From assembly GCA_030141605.1 (NCBI GenBank), contig JAQGDQ010001498.1, forward strand, positions 1 through 37,838: a stretch of 37,838 nt of DNA. The letters are read 5' to 3'. Of the stretch, positions 22,183 to 34,728 are shown one piece after another; the first letter of the stretch is position 1, and every line of letters begins with the position of its first letter. The notes under the pieces are model-generated. The model was not told the origin of the DNA. It did no database searches and worked only from the letters and a program-made list of their open reading frames with translations. This stretch comes from Tubiluchus corallicola (Eukaryota; Priapulida; Priapulimorpha; Priapulimorphida; Tubiluchidae). Position numbers and translations under genes: made by a program.

Positions 22183-22387
22183 TCTAGGACAAACACAACT
22201 TGTTGTCCAAGCGGAGGAATGTTCTACAACGGACACTGTTACCACTTTTTCGAAACTCCAAAAATACACTGGTGGAAAGCTAGAATGTGGTGCAAAACGC
22301 TAGGTGGTGACCTGCCATCTGTAACGACTCCTGCTGAACATAATTTTTTGACCAAGCACGTTAAAGCCAGACCTGGCAAGTTATTTG
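22183..22387 (+). CDS. C-type lectin domain, copy 2, N-terminal half exon
   Basis: It differs from the copy-1 exon (11825-12029) by one silent change, so the encoded 68 residues are the same, including CCPSGG, GHCYHF and MWCKTLGGDLPS. The acceptor is phase 0 and the donor (22388 or 22394) phase 1. Joined to the exon at 20107-20199 it places the domain directly after the cleaved signal and a short linker, as in small secreted lectins. Confidence 0.88.
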
Positions 22388-23174
22388 GTTCAAGTTTTGC
22401 TGTGTTGCGTGTGATATGTGTTACTGCTATGTTAAATTTAGATGTATTTTCTGTCTCCTTGGTGTTTTTACGATGCGTTGTATGTTTGCAGATAGCCTGG
22501 CAAAGTGAAGCAGTTATTGTATCAATACTAGCACAAAACCCCTTAATTTTTTTAAATCAAAGCTCAGATTAAATAATAATTAGCGTGGATAGTTAAATTT
22601 TGTTAAACTTTCAAATCTAAGTGCGGCTTCATGAATCTACTAAGATTGGTAACTGCGCCTTTTTGTCACATGCGCGTGGCCGACAGATAGAAGGCAGTAC
22701 CGTGATAACCATGATCATAAACTGTTAGTTTCTAGCGTCATATGACGTAAAGCCCATTTTCGTGACAGCACGCGTATAAGCAGTACCGTAACACTTACGC
22801 TTGACGTGCAAGGGAAAATGGCTGTTATTGCACAAACTGTGGTTAGTTTCTGACGTAAGCAATAGCTGTGTTCGGTTGCCGGTAATTAACTTTCTAAGCT
22901 AATTATTCAAATATAAGATACAATTGCTAACTTTTATAGGCAAGAAAGTGTATACTTTGAACAGTAAATTAAAATGAGATGGAGTCCAGACAATCATCGG
23001 GTCTTCTTTGAAATACAGTAGCAGTTAAAGAGAGTATGTAATAGTCACGTGTTGTGCTTGGGACACATGTAATGTGGATATTCGGTACCCAGAGAGTACG
23101 ACTTCTTTTAAGGATAAAATTCCAACTAATCGTTGATTCTGTTTAATAATGAAGTGACCTTGACCTTTCTTTAG

Positions 23175-23389
23175 AAATGTATGATCCCTGGCTTGGTGGA
23201 ACAGATCAACACAAAGAAGATCACTGGATGTGGATTTCTAATGGTCAGCCATTCATATACACTAATTGGTCATGGAATCAGCCTCAAAAAAATGAACACT
23301 GTTTACAATTGCGTAGGGACTCTTACCAATGGCATGATATCAGTTGTGACAGACAGCTTTCATTCATTTGTAAATCCATTGCAGATTAA
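23175..23389 (+). CDS. C-type lectin domain, copy 2, C-terminal half exon
   Basis: Same frame and borders as 12816-13039, but clearly diverged in the middle. The loop reads YTNWSWNQPQKNEHC, with three residues fewer than copy 1 and QPQ in place of TPD. WND is replaced by WHD. The cysteines, the WMWISNGQPF core and the FICKSIAD end are kept, so the fold should be intact. Loss of Asp in the loop and of Asn in WND argues against classic calcium-dependent sugar binding. The ligand may therefore differ from that of copy 1. Confidence 0.9.
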
Positions 23390-23689
23390 TTTGGAGTTTT
23401 AAAGTCTGAAAAATTTTACTTTCATGTAATTAATTAATTAGTTAATTAGAATGATTTGATGTTTTTTATTAGTTTTTCAATTTTCTTATTTGTTACATTT
23501 TCATTTTGCTGCATATTTACAGATTAAAAAAACATTAAAGACATTAACCGATATAGCAGATTGTATATTTTGTGCAAAGTTTGCAATTCCTCACACAGAA
23601 GAAATTAGTTCGTAAACCGGATTATGATTAATTAATGTTGGGACTAGAGATAGTGTTAGATTTGGGGTTAGAATTATAGACTCTGTCCG

Positions 23690-23860
23690 ACTTTTAAACT
23701 AAAGTCCGGCTCTGGCTCCGACTCCTGAAATTTTAGATCCAGATCCGACTCTGACTCCGACTCCAACATTTTTAGAAGATCCAGTTCCGACTCCCAAAAT
23801 TTTAGAAGATCCAACTCAGACTCCTAAATTTTTAGAAGATCTAACTTCTGCCCTTAAGCA
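23690..23860. repeat. GACTCC-rich degenerate tandem repeat, copy 2
   Basis: Repeated CCGACTCC and AAATTTTAGAAGATCCA words, longer than the equivalent in copy 1. Non-coding. Confidence 0.7.
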
Positions 23861-25102
23861 ATAATTTATAGTATTCTCAATATTTAGCTACTACATGTGT
23901 ATTTCATCATTATTCTTCATTATTTATTCATCATTATTCAGGCATTTCATCACTACTTCTTATCCTCGAAAAACAGTCTAGCTGCATAGACACCAATACG
24001 AAACCATCCCAAAATCTTGCGCTTCAATGTGTTAAAATTTAAAAGTACCTGGAGTTTGAATTTGTCTATATTTTACCGACTCTAACACCAACGTATTTAA
24101 CAATAAGTGCACACCCGAGTTGCGACTCCGACTCCAGAACCCTAATTTTTTACAACTCTGACTCCTTTAGCAGCAGAATTTACTATCGACCACAACTGCA
24201 CAACCCTGCAAATTACAGAAATGGATATGTATAGTAAGGTCAATTTGCCAAGTTGCCTCTAAAAAATTGCCTAGTCTATATAATGGAATTAGTCTATACC
24301 GGTTTGTGAAAAAATGTTCATTAGAATTTAAAAGCAAGAAATGTTGCACAGCGCTAGAGTTCATTAAAGTGATTAATTTTGACTGCGAAGTCAAACGAAA
24401 TTCATCAAAATGGTCGCTATTTTCAAGATGGCTAACACTATGACTGTTGTTAGTTCATAAGGGCTATAAGTTAGTTATCAGAAAAGACAGGATCATGATT
24501 TTGGTGTCTAAGTATAGGTTTGGTTCCAAGGTCAAGGAATCCGTATCTGATGTTTAAATGCATCTGTAATATCACTTCTAAATGGCGGCAAAGATGGCTG
24601 CAAATGTTGCACCAAACGATGGAATTGCTCATTTTGCCTTAAAAGCACCAAATGTTGCACAATACTAAAACCCATCTGGCTGATTAATTTTGAATATGGA
24701 GCCATCGAAAATTATCAATTATAGTCACAAATCTCAAGATGCCCGACAAGATAGCTGTTGCCAATTCGTGAGGACTATATCTTATAGGGATTGTGAACAA
24801 AGTCTACCAGTTTTGTCAACTAACACGTATGTACTGTTACAGCGTTGTGAGGTTATGTTTGAATTCTTGTATGGCTTCTGGCATGAATATGACACCTACA
24901 GTATTATATAATGCATTACGCACATTCATATACTCTGCTTGTTGTCTGTAGCAGGCAAATACGTTAGGTAAATAACTTTCCACGAAAATCCGTAGTCCCT
25001 TAATCACCTTAAAAAACACTTAACGAGCTTTAACAGTGTACTAAGTCTCATGCTTTTAAATCAAACTGAGCATTTTTCACCATTCTGGTAGACTATATAC
25101 CC

Positions 25103-27284
25103 TGTCTATGGTAGACTATATTAACAGTAACTGGCAGATATGATACGCTTGCGCCACCTACAGGCAAACAAGAAAATTGTTGCATCGACTTTGGTTATAA
25201 CTCGTATTAAAAGATTTTTAGCAATATCTAACCTCACACTGATAGCAAAACAGCCCCGGTACCTCAGCTTGCGCATGCGCATGCCTGACATTACGTCAAA
25301 TATTTCACATATATTAGTCCACCTATCTTTTTATCACTTCACGGTTTTTCCGTTTTTTTGATCATTTTTGTAATTAATTGGATTGCCCCTCAATAGGTGG
25401 AGCAATCTGTAAAGCTCACATTATTATGCCTCCACGGTTTTTGCAGTTATATATAAGCAAAAGTTAAAGTGAGGGATTTCTTATAACCAATGATGAAACA
25501 AAATAAATTGCTTAGGCTGACATACCGGTAAGGTTTATGTTCTGTGGAAAATGAATGAGTTATATTTTGTTATATTTTTATTTTATTCGAACATGTTTTT
25601 TATCAACAGCATTAAAGATGGAGCATGTGTGTGTGCGTGCGTGCGTGCACACGTGCGTGTATAACAGCTTATTATAATATGAAGTTTTTGCTGTTATTAT
25701 AATTATTGCCACTTTGTGGGCAAGGAAATGGGGGGGAGAGCTGGTACCGAATTAAAGTTTGCCCACAATTATTAAGCCTGTTAGCTTTTACAATCAAAGA
25801 ATCAAACAACACAATCATTAACAAGTCACGAGGAATTATATTATAATAACTATACTAGCAGGTACAATCACAGAATCAAATAACATAATTATTATCAATA
25901 CTAAAATACCACTATACTAAAACACTGCGGAAAAATTAGCCTGGCTAAATGTTCAAGGTAGACCTGTCTTACACAGCTTAAATATAGAAAACTAGAACAC
26001 TATTAATGTAGAAGGTCATTCAGAAGCAAATAAGTACAGTAAGATTAGAGGGAAATTTAAGCTATTTCAATGTTATAACAAGCCTAAAAAAGGAGGGAAT
26101 GAGATGAAAACAATCATAAAAGAGAGATGAGCAAGAAGACAAACAAAGTAATATTCACAAGTCAAGTTAATCGAACGCGAAGTAATTATAAGACGAACTT
26201 CGCGACCCCACTACCCCTCAAAACACACATCGCTACTACTATACTAAATAAGAAAAGTTCAGGACAAGGTCATTCTGTTTCACTATACATGAAAAACAGA
26301 CTAATATGAAATAGTTGTATAGGACTAACAAAGGTAGATTTTATACAAAGTGAATAGCCACAAATACATAACTACATTTTTCTGTCACAAATACAAAATA
26401 TTATCATTTGAGCAAGAAAATATTTTATAATTTTGCTAGAACACAGCCTAGAGGAAGATTTTTAATTATAGACATGACGAAAGAGTCAAGGTTTTAATGA
26501 ATTAATAACCCTATGCCCCAAACTTTCTGCTTCATTGTAGAAAATTTATATTTTTAAAGAAAATTGAAAACTCGAACATCGATAATATTCAATTTGTGAA
26601 AGTCATGTTTGAGGTTGTAGTTGAACACTTTGTAGAAAAAGTATAAAACACTGTACTACATATGTGCACAAAACTGAAAAGTGTTTATTAGACTACATAC
26701 ACATATGTAGAATGACTGCTACACTGAACACTGAGAACAAGAGTGTCCTGCACTGATCACTAAGAGTTAGACAGCGACTAGGAAGTAAAATCCAGTCAGT
26801 ATATACAGGAATAGGTGATTATGCAAACTTGGCTTCACAAAAACCATTACTGTAAAATAGGGAGAGATCCAGTGAACATGCGTACAATTATACTGGGGTG
26901 AGTTTAGCTAGTAAAATGTAAAACGATTAGTTCATAGATGGCAGCACCTAAAAAATATACAATTACAATTTCCACACAATTAATGTTGTATCTAACTAAC
27001 GACAGTTATTGTCACCTAATAAGAAAGTATGACTTCTTTTTAAGGTTTTCGTAACACGAATGTTAAAAAGCTAGTTATTAATGCTTTTAGTGTGAGTTTA
27101 CAAAATTATCTGTGAAGAATATGTGAAAACTAGCGACATTTTTATGAACGATCATTGCCATTTCATAAATGTTTCTTTTATACATACCAATTTCTTTCTT
27201 TTTGTGTGTGTTTATACTTGTTCCATATTATAATTATAAAATGTATATGAATATGTGGCTGTATCTGTATGCTATGATACGAAA
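25103..27284. other. Region without recognised genes
   Basis: AT-rich, stop-rich sequence. It contains a short (TG/CG)n stretch near 25628-25660 and a G-run at 25731. Two diverged copies of a TACAATCA-AGAATCAAA word lie about 75 bp apart (25790 and 25863). No exon could be supported. Confidence 0.55.
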
Positions 27285-27550
<266 letters not shown>

Positions 27551-28095
27551 TAAAGGAGAAAAAATACCTTGTCTTTCTACTTTGATATAAACATCTGGGT
27601 TTTATACAAAACTAAATTATTTACATTCGTTTGCAATTTCGTTTCCAGATTACATACATTTGCAATTACGTCATATACAACAATTTGTACATATATTCCT
27701 AGCTGGTTGTGTACAGCTATACTTCAAAATTACAAGAAATGTCTACAGGCTTAACTGAACCTCTACTCTGACAAATAAATAAGCAATATTTTAGTTGTTT
27801 GTTGTCCTATGATGCTATGATACAAATAACTGTAGTATCCTTCATTACTGCACAGTGAAAAGTCCAGCAAAATGCTCCTTATCAGTAAAGCAGTTATCAG
27901 TATTATGGGTTTTTGACGGTGCAACCAACTTATGTCTAAGTTAATGACATTCCTTGTAGAGAGGACATTTAAGCACCAAATCTTATAAGGTCATTCAACT
28001 GCTACTTCTTATCTCCTTCAGGACCACACCATTCAAAGCAGGTCTTATGAGACTTATGACATTTCTGCTGATGTATTAGCACTGACGTTACAATT

Positions 28096-28470
28096 TAGGT
28101 GTTATACCAAAATTGACCTTTATTGCCAACCGGTTTCAAACAAACTGTTCATTTTCAAGGCATCTACAACAAAGAATTACCAGAATTTAGTTTACCTAAT
28201 ATTGACAGTTCTGTTGCTACTGACATATTTGTTTTGTTTGTTTGTGGAGCGTAGCATAGCTTCATAGCAATCAAGATGTGTAATCTGCAAGGCAAATTGC
28301 TAAATTATTTATAGAATGGTTTATCATATATATTTTAGCTATCTAACTACTGAATTGCATTTCGATGTTGTTTCTAAATTCTGGTAAATTTCTGTTTCAG
28401 ATGCCTTGATAACGAACAGTTTATTCGAAACCGGTCGACAATAAATTCAATTTTGGTGTAGTTACATCTA
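28096..28470. mobile_element. Foldback/MITE-like element with about 95-bp inverted arms
   Basis: The left arm 28096-28190 (ACCAAAATTGACCTTTATTG ... CCGGTTTC ... AAGGCATCT ... ACCAGAATTTAG) is the imperfect reverse complement of 28374-28470. About 180 bp of unrelated non-coding sequence lies between. No transposase is present. I could not identify a target-site duplication with confidence. The flanks 27551-28095 and 28471-29331 contain no gene I recognise, apart from the 3' flank of the receptor-like gene. Confidence 0.75.
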
Positions 28471-29331
28471 TTTGCCAAATTTGGGTAATTAAAATTAGGT
28501 ATTGTTCTATTCGGGAAAATATTGGCTATCCAATAATGTTATTTGTTTAAACATTTGTGATTTAATTGGATAAAATTAAGAAAAACGTGCCCTTTTCAAA
28601 CACTCGAACTTAGCCTGTTGATTAGCTTAGTCTGGTGTACACTTGCTTGATCGTAAACACTATTTTGTTGATCACCTGCTTGCTGCAGCCTAAGCTGTGC
28701 AGTGTTCTCCTGCTACTCCAGGAAAAGTCAGCTGATTAGCCAAAGAGAAATTAAGGAATTCCTCCTTAAAAATAGAGTAAATTTATGGCCAATGTGCATC
28801 AGAGTGTTGTGTTTAGATAGTTAAAATTTTCTGCAATAGCCAGTTTTGTCGAAGTGATACTAAACACTGTTACAGTGCAAACACTGAAGGTCTTTTCAAT
28901 TTTTTCGTCAAAATCCATTTGTAGATTTGTCTAAGCCAAGGTAAGCAAACGTATTTTTTTCTACATGAAAATGCATTGTGTGAGAATAGAAACCTATAAA
29001 AATTATAAAACATAACGTAATTGCTACTTAATGAGAGCAGTTTTTCATAAATCCGTGCAAATGCAGCAACGGAAGAGTTAATTTGGTTACTCTAATTTGT
29101 TAACAAGCTTACGAAGCTTTCATAGCACTTTGGTGAGATTATGGCGAGTGTGCTCTTGTAAAATTTTAGGTCATTTTACAACAAAACTAAGCTTAAGCAA
29201 AATCCAAAATACACAGTATTTTGCACAAGTAAACAAAAAATAACATTGTTTTGCAAAATTGATTTGTGTAGGGGTGAATACGTACAGCACTAACTACGTA
29301 TTAGTACTAGTACGTCAACAAAGAGCAATTT

Positions 29332-30394
29332 TTAGTTGTTCGGTTTTGCATGCAGTGTCTTTATTCTGTCATAGACATGTGGTTGTACACGAATAGGCTT
29401 GTAATAACCAGAAGTCCTTGTGGAGTGGTTGTTCTCTTCTGTAAAGATGGCAGTTGTTGCATTGTTTCTGTTGCATTTATCATTATGGTTTGCTAGAGTA
29501 TCAATAAGTACGTCATCTGGCAAATCTTGCTCCACACTGTCTTCATCAATTTCAACTTGTGCACCAACATGATCCTGATCAATTGATCGATCATTGTAGG
29601 AGTTTACATTAGGGTGGACTACTCTATTCACCTGTACATCTAACAGACCAGATTCCAGGTGAGCAGCATCAGGTTCAATTGTTGTTATGATGTCAAGATG
29701 AGTCTGGTCAATCGATAGGTCATTGTGAGAGTTTATATTTGGGTTAACATCTACATCAATTGATGTGTCATTGTAGGAGTTTACATGTGGGTTAACATCT
29801 ACATCAATTGATGTGTCATTGTAGGAGTTTACATGTGGGCTAACATCTACATCAATTGATGTGTCATTGTAGGACTTTACATGTGGGTTAACATCTACAT
29901 CAATTGATGTGTCATTGTAGGAGTTTACATGTGGGTTAACATCTACATCAATTGATGTGTCATTGTAGGAGTTTACATGTGGGCTAACATCTACATCAAT
30001 TGATGTGTCATTGTAGGAGTTTACATGTGGGTTAACATCTACATCAATTGATGTGTCATTGTAGGAGTTTACATGTGGGTTAACATCTACATCAATTGAT
30101 AGGTCATTGTAGGTGTTTAGGGTTGGATTAACCTGGCGGTCAGGCTCCAAATAATCATCATCTGCTTCACTTGTTGGTTGAATACCTAGATGACCATGAT
30201 CGATTGACGGGTCGTTTGGCAAGTCAAGTTCCAAATACTCGTCATCAGATTCGGTTGATACTTGGGATGCACGTTGAAAAACCTCTTCCGGATCTTGATA
30301 TGTTTCGTTTAGTTCACTTTCCCTGGTTGAAGCAGAATTGTCAGACATACGTAGATTGGCACTACTTTCAGAGTTTTCAGAATTTCTTCCTTTC
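29332..30394 (-). CDS. Exon: cytoplasmic tail with tyrosine motifs and 16-residue repeats
   Basis: The acceptor TTTTGCAG (phase 2) matches the preceding donor. The 353-residue tail begins RKGRNSENSESS and is acidic. Early on it has ETYQDPEEV, then SDDEYLELDLP and ADDDYLEPD: tyrosines in acidic settings, one with YxxL spacing. Eight direct copies of YNDTSIDVDVNPHVNS follow, with minor variants. Degenerate units lie on both sides (NDPSIDHGHLG, HNDLSIDQTHLD, YNDRSIDQDHVG). The end is Lys/Arg/Tyr-rich (SGYYKPIRVQPHVYDRIK). No enzyme domain is present, so it would act as a docking tail. The stop codon is at 29332-29334. Confidence 0.85.
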
Positions 30395-33300
30395 CTGCAA
30401 AAACAAAACTTCCAACACATTTTTCACTTTATTTTGCTGTTTCTCAGTATTCCAGTAAGGTGGCGCTGATGTATTCCAACATTTGCTTAGCACTAGGATA
30501 CTCTTTACTTACATGAAGTTAAAAAATTCGTTTTAAAATTTTGTATCACTTAAATGTTGTCTTATTGCTCACAGAATTAGCATTAACAGCAATGCAGTAT
30601 AAAACTTGTAAATTTAAACACCCGCACCGACCGTTACGCTCAGCCATTTTAACCGTAAGCAGTTTTAAACAAGTTTAGGTAACACTGGATAAAGTTTGAA
30701 AGAATAATAAGAGCATTCGTACTATGCGAAAACATAAATTATTATATATTACCAATAAGAATAATAATGCTCTTTTCGTGAATCAGTGGTGCACACTGGG
30801 AATGTGAGTCAATGGCATTATACCAGTTGGAGTAAACATTCTAAATTATTAAAAATTTTGTTTTATAGTTACATAAGCTTTTGAAACAGCAAGCATTATG
30901 CAAAATAGACAAAATAACTTTGTGTGGAGAGTTTTTTTGGGGGGGGGATACTTCAAATTCCCATTATTTCCTTCTAATGTCAAAAAATGGGGTCATCCAG
31001 AAAATGACTTGACAAATGTCCCAAAGTTTGACTGGGGGTTGAACTATCTATTGTTCAGCAAATACGTACCTATTTTTCCATAAGAGAACACACGTGCCGA
31101 TTAGGAGAGTAACCAGAATTGCTGTTATGTTATAAAAGGCAATCAGCAACCAATCTGAAAGAAATATTTGATTGAAACCTCTAGTATTTGTTCGGAACTT
31201 GTCTGAAATACCTGATAGGCTACCTGCATATGCAATCCGAACCATTAAAGGAAGAACCAACCCTCGAACTACATTTAATGCATTTTAATGTACAATTAAA
31301 AGTATTGAAATCACAATACTGAACATGCGCATAGAATGCTTTGCTTAAAAATGTAAAAGACATTTAAATATTTCTTATCTCCCGTCAAACGAACGTCGCT
31401 GCCGCCATATTTGAAAAAAGAACGTAAGCTTGTGTCTGCTGGGCCGCGTGAATGCTGTGAAGGCAAGCTGTGATGAAGGTACGCGTTGAGAAATTTCTAC
31501 AGTTCACTCAGAAATTCAGTTATTCTAATGTTGCGTTTAACTGTGTTTATCTAGAAATTAGTCAATTTTTCAATTATAATTAAATTTAAAGAGGTTTCAT
31601 GGCTTTAATCTACATAATTACACCTTAAAATGTGCAATTAACATTGTGTAAACAATTAATTTACGAATTTTTGTTGACTTTTAGATACGTATGTAAACTA
31701 GCAAACACGTAAGTGCTGGGCTGGTTACCTAGTTTATAGCGTTCACTCTATAAGTTAAAAAAACATTTTGAAGCATAAGTTTTTACATTGCTCAGAAACC
31801 GGATGATGCCATTTTTTGTCTAAAATGAGCGCACCCATGCATAACATAATCACGACTTTAAATTGATTTTACTAATTACAATTGCAACGTGCTGAAACCT
31901 TCTAACATTTTTCCCAAATGTTAAAATAAGCTCAACTTCCTGAAAGAGTTGGCCTTTGCTTTAAATGAGCTAGAGAGTTGAGTTGTCTAACTTACCTGGT
32001 GTTTTGGGGCCGCTTGTTGTTAAATCAGGACAATCCGTGGCGTCTGTTGAAGTCGTATTATCTGTTATTTCAGTAAAATTTGTACTAGATTCTGATGTTC
32101 CGTCAGAAAATGTTATTGCAGAAGCAGTTGATGTCACTTCTGATGTTGCACTTGTTTCACTCGACTGCACTGTTGATGCCAAATCTGCTGTTATCGTCTC
32201 TGTTGTTTCATCAGAAACTGTGATCGTAGAAATAGTTGATATCACGTCTGGAGTAGTTCCACTTGCTAGTGTCATAGTTGTCAACTCTGTTGTGGTTTCA
32301 TCTTTCAACTCAACTTTAATAACGAAAAAATAACTCAACGTCTACACTATGTCAATACAAAGTTTTAGAATTCTAATTCTGTAATATGCCATATAAATCC
32401 TTGATTTTTCAGCACTCAATACTATGACCTGCTTCATGTAGATATAGCAAAACAAGAATTCTGTTACTTATCAAAGTTAATCCTCCAAAATGGGACATCA
32501 AAACAGCGAAGCCATGTTCCTTCTCATCAAGGTGAAACCAGACGTTTGCTAACCAAATTCAGATTAACTAGTTGACAATTTTGCAACAACAGTTATAAAA
32601 TTGGGCCTTAAAAATGAAGAGATGACAGCCTTATTTGTGAAAGTGCCGTATTTGATAAGCTACATGGTACTATTCATAGACACTCGGTGCATTCCTCTTA
32701 CCATAACACAGTACACATTATACTGGCCAATAAAACGTTTACGTGCACTGAAGAATGTCATAGGCGTTCGAGCTTTATCTGTTTGGCATACTTGGCAGAT
32801 CAAATAATAAATATTTCAAGGAAAAACGGCATAAGAAATCGCATTTTCAAAACGTATAGCTATATACTGTGCAGATACATTTCTTGGTAGTTGGCAATTT
32901 GCATAAATTCGATGAGCTGTAAAAGTCGCCATTTGACAATGTTACTTCAGTTGACAAAAGTTGACTTCGGTTTGGAGACTGAAGATATTTCAAATAATAT
33001 AAAAATGTTTGAAGAATATATAATCAATTTGTCTCATTGAGACCTTTTATCTGATGTACTCTAAGCGACCTCGGTTGACTCTTGGATAAATTTGTCTTGT
33101 CGACCCCTATTTTGCCCCTAATAGGGTCACAGGTTAACGATTCACACTGTAACCTATATGATTTGATTCGTCTCATCAAGACCGTTCATTTGTTATGCTA
33201 CATCGTACTATTCGTAGACACTCCATGCATTTCTGCTTCCGGCCCCAATTTTTCAGTTTTTGCCCCCTAGCGGAAAACTTTGCTGTACGTGCATGTCTTC

Positions 33301-34645
33301 CAGTTTTTACATAAAGTTACAAAGTTAAAAACATACAATTCATCGTAACAAAAATAAAAGTTTTTGTGCTTCGGCTGCTGAAAATAAGGGTTTTCGACAC
33401 CTTATTTTAATGAATAAGACCCAGGGTATTACTTGAAGAAATTCTGCCTCACCCTAGTAATGCTTATATATTAAGGCAACAATCATATTGCGGTTTTGTC
33501 TGCTGAACTAATGTATTATAATTTAATATCCTTTAGTGGACATTACTAATTCAAACAAGTACCTTTGTAGTATGCAATAAATCCTCGACCTTTGGTATAA
33601 TCTTTGGTATAATCGGTCTTGCAAGATATTACCGATATTGGGCTTAATTAAATCATGTTCTTACTTATTTTAATTTACCAATATTTTTAATTTTAGCTTT
33701 GTCGTGTGAATACTAACTTGGGGACACCATAAGTCGCATCGGTCTTTATTGCTAATCGCATTATCTGTAAGTAGGCGTTGGCTGTTCCAGCTCAGCAGAC
33801 TGGAATTTTGTCAGATGTGCAAAAATTTGAACTAAATTATATTAAAATTAATAATTAAAATAAGTACCTTTGTAATACGCAATAAATCCTCGACCTTTGG
33901 GGTTGTAATGATCACCTGGTGGGTTTATGATTGCTGTGAATACAATGCTAAATGCACCAAGTTCGTCATCAATTTCGACTCCTTCCATGTCATCTTGACA
34001 ATGTCGTTTTTCACTGCTGCTTATCTGCACGTATGATTCTTCACATAGTGTTCCATCGTTGTTCTTAAGATCAAAATCATAGAAGTCCATTGTCCCCGAT
34101 CCACTGGTGTTGTGGAAGGGGATTGTCCACGAGCAGATGATGCCATCCGGATATGGATCTGGGTAGTTTGGAGTGAGTAGGTAACCTTCTGTGTCTGACA
34201 GAATGATCGTGTCTCCATGTACAGAACACTCATTTATGAAATACTCTGCAATAGAGAATTGGTGGTGGTATAAGATACTGTAAAAATTAGCTGGTGAAAA
34301 AGTCCTTTCACAGTTTCGTTGTGCGCACGCACAGTTGCTGTAGGTCAAAGGTTAAATATACAAAAGCAACACTTCTTAATTACATCCGTCACGTGTTATA
34401 TGTGTAAAGCAAAGCCGTATGCCGCCATCAGTTCAGTAATATCAGTTGTTTTACTTGGAGTTTACTTAATTATGCATCCGTCTACAGCTAAGTTGATCTG
34501 CCAAAAATATAACAATCACAGCTTTTCTATTTGTTTGAGAACTGACATATGCAACTCTTTTGGGAAAAATTGTAGGTGTAAGCTTGAGAGGGTGAGTGTT
34601 ACCTTTAAAGAGCAAAGTAGACAAGTAAACAAGAGATAAGGAGAG

Positions 34646-34728
<83 letters not shown>

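Larger units (their letters stand above)
19851..25102 (+). repeat. Segmental duplication, copy 2 (lectin unit)
   Basis: Pairs with 10307-14625 in direct orientation, with offset 9544 before and 10358 after the 814-bp segment present only here (about 19980-20793). It contains all three exons of a lectin gene. It also has about 400 bp extra near 24244-24645, which contains a diverged internal repeat of the adjacent 24646-24745 sequence. Confidence 0.95.

Noticed and set aside
31983-32333. 116-codon plus-strand frame rich in Val and Ser
   Set aside because: Exact antisense of the stalk exon; low-complexity Thr/Ser codons leave the opposite strand open.
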